From Candidatus Delongbacteria bacterium (GTDB taxonomy: Bacteria > Delongbacteria > UBA4055), in assembly GCA_027858795.1 (NCBI GenBank), contig JAQICF010000145.1, positions 1 to 19,469 on the forward strand: a stretch of DNA of 19,469 nt, read 5' to 3'. Made by a program: the position numbers and the translations under genes. The notes below the pieces were generated by a model. It ran no database searches. It was not told the DNA's origin and saw nothing but the letters and a program-made list of their open reading frames with translations. Shown here one piece after another: positions 16,012 through 19,469 of this stretch; positions within the stretch are counted from its first letter, which is position 1, and each line of letters starts with the position of its first letter.

Positions 16012-16803
16012 ATGTTAATAAGAAAACCGGCAGTCGAAGGATCTTTTTATCCAAGTGATAAAAATGAAGTCACAGAGATGATCAAATCTTTTGATCTACA
16101 GGTTAAATTATCTTATGAAACGATAATTTCTAGACCAAAGATATTGATAAGTCCGCATGCGGGATTATTTTTCTCTGGTCTAACTGCGAACTATGGCTAT
16201 AAACTTGTATCAAATTATCAATATGACAGAGTTGTAATATTTGCACCATCTCACAGAGTATATTTCGAGGGTATGAGTGCTGCAAAGTATGATAGTTACT
16301 CGGTCAACGGCAAGAATATTACCATTGATACTGAATTCACTGATACAATATCTAAAATATTCAATTTAGAATTTATTGAACAAGCACATAGGGATGAACA
16401 TAGTGCGGAAATTCAATTCCCATTTATTAACCATTATTTTCCTGGTTTAAAAATTTCCACATTTGTATATGCAGGATATGAATCACACAAATTATCTAAA
16501 GTAATAAACTATATTCTTTCAGAGTACAAAGATACATTGATCGTTATTTCTTCGGATCTAAGTCACTTTCATCCTTATGATATTTGCAGGGAAATGGATG
16601 AAAAATTAATTGAATTTGTCGTTGAACTGGATCAAAATAAAGTTTCTCAAGGTGAAGCATGTGGTATGATCGGCATTAAAGCTGCTGTTGAAAGCTCAAT
16701 TATTTATGATCTTACAGCTAAAGTACTGGATTATAGGAATTCAGGCGATATAATCCCTGATAAAGATAGTGTCGTAGGCTATACAAGTATAGCTTTCTAT
16801 TAA
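16012..16803 (+). CDS. MEMO1-family protein (AmmeMemoRadiSam system protein B)
   Basis: A 263-residue member of the MEMO family, structurally related to class III extradiol dioxygenases; the bacterial function is not established. Family motifs are in order: PAVEGSFYP (6-14), ISPHAGLFFSG with His49, FAPSHRVYF with His81, HRDEHSAEIQFPF, VISSDLSHF with His185, and ACGMIG with Cys217. His49, His81, His185 and Cys217 correspond to the metal-site residues of human MEMO1. In many prokaryotes it sits beside an AMMECR1 gene and a radical-SAM gene; neither is here, and its downstream neighbour is ftsK, 56 bases away. TTAGGTAA precedes the ATG. Confidence 0.92.
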   Translation: MLIRKPAVEGSFYPSDKNEVTEMIKSFDLQVKLSYETIISRPKILISPHAGLFFSGLTANYGYKLVSNYQYDRVVIFAPSHRVYFEGMSAAKYDSYSVNGKNITIDTEFTDTISKIFNLEFIEQAHRDEHSAEIQFPFINHYFPGLKISTFVYAGYESHKLSKVINYILSEYKDTLIVISSDLSHFHPYDICREMDEKLIEFVVELDQNKVSQGEACGMIGIKAAVESSIIYDLTAKVLDYRNSGDIIPDKDSVVGYTSIAFY

Positions 16804-16859
16804 ACTAAAGAATAGTACACAAGTATCGTATTTTATTAAATTAAATTTATGGATAGAAC

Positions 16860-19163
16860 ATGAAATTAAATAAGAGAAAAATAGCTGAAATATTCGGTGT
16901 GATTATTATTACATTTGGTGCATTAATTCTGATTGGGCTTTTATCGACATCATCAACTGGAAAATTTGGTAAGATCGTACAATTTATTTACTCTATGTCA
17001 TTTGGCAATATAATTAGCTTTATAATCCCAATATATTTATTTACAGAAGGATTTCTGATCTTTAAAGAAAAATCTATCTTTTTACAACTTAAGTCATTCT
17101 TGGTTTTCTTGATTTTTGGCATAATATCATCATCTACTGTCGGTCTTTACCAATTCGGTGAAAATAATAAGTTTTTTGTAGATAGAATAAACGACCATGG
17201 AGACTTGCTAGGGAGTATTGGTTTTTATTCTAGTAGATTTTTAAATAAGATGTTCGGACTTCTTGGTAGTTATACATTTCTATCTGGAATTACTTTGATA
17301 TTGTTAATGTATATTTTTGATTTCAGGATTATGAAGATGCTTAAAGCATTATCTTCTCCTTTTAAGATCAGTTTTAATTTTTTAGTTAATGGCTATAGAA
17401 ATATTCGAAAGAATATGATCAAGAAAAAATTAGAAAAAGAAATGAAAGATAAACATGTTGAGATCCAAAATATCGTAGAAGAACCTGAAATTGAGATCGA
17501 AAAAACTGTTGATGACAATCCATTAGAAATTACGACAGCGGGAACTAGCTCAGAAGAACATGAAGCTGATGGAAAAGAACCAAAACCTATTGATCTTGAA
17601 AAGGTGAAAGATATTAAGATCGAAGAAGCTGTTATCGAAAAGGAAGTGGATTTTAAGAATAAAAAGGTAAAAAAATATAAATATGATCCACCGAGTATTG
17701 ACCTGTTAAACGAGTCGAAGGTTAAAATAAATATAATAGAAAACGAAGAAAAACTTAGAGAAAATGCAGCTACTTTGATAAGTAAATTAAAAGAATTTTC
17801 GTTAGAAGCTGAAGTTGTACAGATCAACCCCGGTCCTGTAATAACTCAGTATGAAATCAAATTAGCAAGTGGCGTTAAAGTTGCGAAAGTCTCTTCCTTG
17901 GAAAAAGACCTTGCAATGGCACTCAGTGCTAAAAACATAAGGATAGTTGCCCCTATACCGGGTAAAAATACAGTTGGAATTGAAATACCAAATTCTAACC
18001 CATCAATAGTTTATTTAAAATCTATCATTAATTCAGAGAAATTTATCAATCACAAATCAAAACTTGCAATAGCACTTGGAAAAATGATCTCAGGTGAAAA
18101 CTATATTCTTGACCTAGCTAAAACACCACATCTTTTAATCGCAGGTTCGACAGGCTCAGGTAAATCTGTTTGTATCAACGGCTTAATAATGTCTATTCTT
18201 TACAGAGCAACACCTGAAGAAGTTCAATTTTGTATGATTGATCCTAAGAGAGTTGAATTATCAATTTATTCCAGCCTATTACAACATCATCTTTTGAGAA
18301 TTGATGGAATTGACGATCCGGTGGTAACAAATCCTGAAGATGCTGTCAGATTATTGGAAGCATTAGTTCAAGAAATGGAAAGTAGATATCAAATATTGCA
18401 ACAATCAGGTACAAGGAACCTGGAAGAATATAATGATATGGTAAACTCCGGAGAACTAAAGATCAATGAAATATCCAAAGACAAAGCACCATTCAAAAAA
18501 ATGCCATATATCGTATGTATCATGGATGAGTATGGTGATCTGATGATGACTTCTGGAAAAGCTGTTGAAGATCCAATTTGTCGTTTGGCACAAATGGCAA
18601 GAGCGATTGGTATTCACATGGTCCTAGCCACTCAAAGACCTTCTGTAAAAGTAGTTACCGGTGCAATAAAAGCAAATTTTCCTACAAGGATTGCATTTAG
18701 GGTTATGAGTCAGATCGATTCAAGAACGATCCTGGATGGTAAAGGTGCGGAATCTTTATTAGGAAGAGGAGATATGTTGTTAGTTCCTCCTGGAGAATCT
18801 AATCTTGTCAGAATTCAAAATGCTTTAGTTGAAACAAATGAAACAAACAAAGTTGTAAAACATATTGCAAATCAACCAAGCGATTTTGATAAAATTAAGA
18901 TAAAAGCAAATCCGTCAGCAGCTCAAATAGCTATGGAGAGTGGTTTAGCAGGAGTTGGTGGCTCTGATGATGATAAATATGAGGATGCAAAAAGAATGGT
19001 TGTCTCTTCAGGAATGGCATCTGTATCAATGTTGCAAAGAGGATTATCAGTTGGTTATGCCAGAGCAGGTAAGTTAATTGACCAACTTGAAAGGAACGGA
19101 GTGATCGGGCCACATCAAGGATCTAAACCTAGAGATGTATTGATAAATACGCTTGATGATTAG
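16860..19163 (+). CDS. ftsK: DNA translocase FtsK/SpoIIIE
   Basis: Pumps the chromosome terminus through the closing septum and helps resolve dimers. Of 767 residues, about 1-160 hold four membrane segments, about 175-260 form a charged linker, and the alpha and beta motor domains follow. Walker A is GSTGSGKS (429-436) and Walker B is CIMDEYGDLM (Asp556, Glu557), where most members have DEFADLM. LATQRPSVKVVTGAIKANFP and SRTILDGKGAESLLGRGDML are intact. The C-terminal gamma winged helix (about 695-765, SVGYARAGKLIDQLERNGVI, GSKPRD) would recognise KOPS-like sites. A loop after DPKRVELSIY is longer than in E. coli FtsK and resembles the FCB form. The short, four-helix N-terminus and short linker make it closer in size to SpoIIIE. 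GGATAG precedes the ATG. Confidence 0.96.
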   Translation: MKLNKRKIAEIFGVIIITFGALILIGLLSTSSTGKFGKIVQFIYSMSFGNIISFIIPIYLFTEGFLIFKEKSIFLQLKSFLVFLIFGIISSSTVGLYQFGENNKFFVDRINDHGDLLGSIGFYSSRFLNKMFGLLGSYTFLSGITLILLMYIFDFRIMKMLKALSSPFKISFNFLVNGYRNIRKNMIKKKLEKEMKDKHVEIQNIVEEPEIEIEKTVDDNPLEITTAGTSSEEHEADGKEPKPIDLEKVKDIKIEEAVIEKEVDFKNKKVKKYKYDPPSIDLLNESKVKINIIENEEKLRENAATLISKLKEFSLEAEVVQINPGPVITQYEIKLASGVKVAKVSSLEKDLAMALSAKNIRIVAPIPGKNTVGIEIPNSNPSIVYLKSIINSEKFINHKSKLAIALGKMISGENYILDLAKTPHLLIAGSTGSGKSVCINGLIMSILYRATPEEVQFCMIDPKRVELSIYSSLLQHHLLRIDGIDDPVVTNPEDAVRLLEALVQEMESRYQILQQSGTRNLEEYNDMVNSGELKINEISKDKAPFKKMPYIVCIMDEYGDLMMTSGKAVEDPICRLAQMARAIGIHMVLATQRPSVKVVTGAIKANFPTRIAFRVMSQIDSRTILDGKGAESLLGRGDMLLVPPGESNLVRIQNALVETNETNKVVKHIANQPSDFDKIKIKANPSAAQIAMESGLAGVGGSDDDKYEDAKRMVVSSGMASVSMLQRGLSVGYARAGKLIDQLERNGVIGPHQGSKPRDVLINTLDD

Positions 19164-19231
19164 TATTAGTTAATCCGTCAACATAATCATCAAAATAGTC
19201 TCTATACAACCTAGAAGTACAGGAGAAAAAA

Positions 19232-19350
19232 ACGACATATGGCGTATATCCGTTTTGATTAGGCATAAATCAGAAATAAATACGACATTCGTATATCCGT
19301 TTCAATTAGGCACGAACTGAAAATAAATACGACATATGTCGTATTTTCAG
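19232..19350. repeat. Intergenic array of 2.5 units with palindromic cores and a conserved hairpin
   Basis: Units start with ACGACAT at 19232, 19282 and 19329 (spacing 50 and 47 bases); the third is cut short after about 22 bases. Each begins with an inverted ACGACAT/CGT core and continues CGTATATCCGTTT, a hairpin with an AGGCA loop, and AAATAAAT. The hairpin is 19253-19275 in unit 1 and 19300-19322 in unit 2. The arms differ, but most of the changes keep pairing: T-A becomes C-G, G-C becomes A-T and T-G becomes T-A. The array fills the gap between ftsK and the next gene. There is no T-tract, so it is not a plain terminator. Its function is unknown. Confidence 0.8.
19325..19346. repeat. Perfect 22-base palindrome
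   Basis: AAATACGACAT is followed directly by its exact reverse complement. A further CTGAAA/TTTCAG pair extends it outward after a four-base offset on the left. It is the last and most symmetrical core of the array and lies 42 bases before the next start codon, a plausible operator position for a dimeric regulator or a cruciform-forming site. Confidence 0.85.
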
Positions 19351-19388
19351 ACGTTAGCTTACATAAATTTTAAATTAAAGGAGGACAC

Positions 19389-19469
19389 ATGAGCGCAGAT
19401 GTTTACAAGAAAGCAAGAGATCGTAGAATTTTCATGAAAGCAAACTACGATGATTGGCATTCATTGACA
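19389..19469 (+). CDS. Start of an unrecognised protein (partial, continues beyond the right edge)
   Basis: Twenty-seven codons are open to the end of the window, beginning MSADVYKKARDRRIFMKA. AAAGGAGG, a near-perfect ribosome binding site, lies five bases before the ATG, so the start is secure. The string RRIFMKANYDDWHSL is faintly like the N-terminus of some nitroreductase/SagB-like proteins (GRxFMKS...), but this is far too little to assign a function. The repeat array just upstream may form part of its 5' leader or control region. Confidence 0.7.
   Translation, partial: MSADVYKKARDRRIFMKANYDDWHSLT

Noticed and set aside
17393..17827. 144-codon minus-strand frame inside ftsK
   Set aside because: It is the antisense of the charged linker region, which yields Ser/Phe/Ile-rich nonsense; no start signals.
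19232..19350. CRISPR array
   Set aside because: There are only 2.5 units and no unique spacers. Similarity runs through the whole unit, and no cas genes are nearby.

Overview
The window is AT-rich bacterial chromosome carrying mostly core genes. It probably comes from an uncultured FCB-group lineage (for example Delongbacteria, Cloacimonadota or a relative). The evidence is two large secreted proteases that end in YPNPFNP-type C-terminal sorting domains, a LolA-like carrier and an outer-membrane-type lipoprotein (both implying a diderm envelope), and an FtsK whose motor region looks like the FCB form. The lineage is inferred from style; no phylogenetic marker was analysed.

Left part, minus strand (1-7141). 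Transcription runs right to left through a secreted metallophosphoesterase lipoprotein, lolA, ispE, spoVG, tRNA-Gln, an intrinsic terminator, rplY (bL25) and pth. A membrane pyrophosphatase (hppA) follows, and then the first 20 bases of rpsF (bS6) with its own promoter and a strong leader hairpin. lolA, ispE and spoVG are tightly coupled, and tRNA-Gln lies 15 bases beyond spoVG. Several starts are placed downstream of the longest open frame because Shine-Dalgarno spacing and homology favour it (hppA, spoVG, lolA, mazG, M6 protease).

Accessory scar (7194-8097). An apparently orphan MNT-type nucleotidyltransferase overlaps a truncated internal piece of a RhuM-family protein. Next to them are a decayed unrecognised reading frame and a GC-rich REP-like hairpin. 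This is the only stretch that looks like a site of gene turnover.

Centre (8098-15795). mazG and a SpoU/TrmH-family RNA methyltransferase form a plus-strand pair that converges on deoC. Upstream of deoC on the minus strand is a two-gene protease operon, an M6 metalloprotease followed by a C1A papain-like protease. Both have signal peptides, fibronectin-III-like modules and the same kind of sorting tail. A good promoter precedes the operon and an intrinsic terminator follows it.

Right part, plus strand (15938-19469). A promoter drives a MEMO-family protein and ftsK. A 120-base intergenic array of about 2.5 repeat units follows: palindromic ACGACAT cores alternating with a hairpin whose arms differ by compensating changes. 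A new gene with a strong ribosome binding site then runs off the end.

I found no convincing new multi-gene system. The features most worth following are the compensatory repeat array after ftsK, the MNT/RhuM scar, the dockerin-like insert inside the C1A catalytic domain, and the Na+-type signature in the pyrophosphatase.
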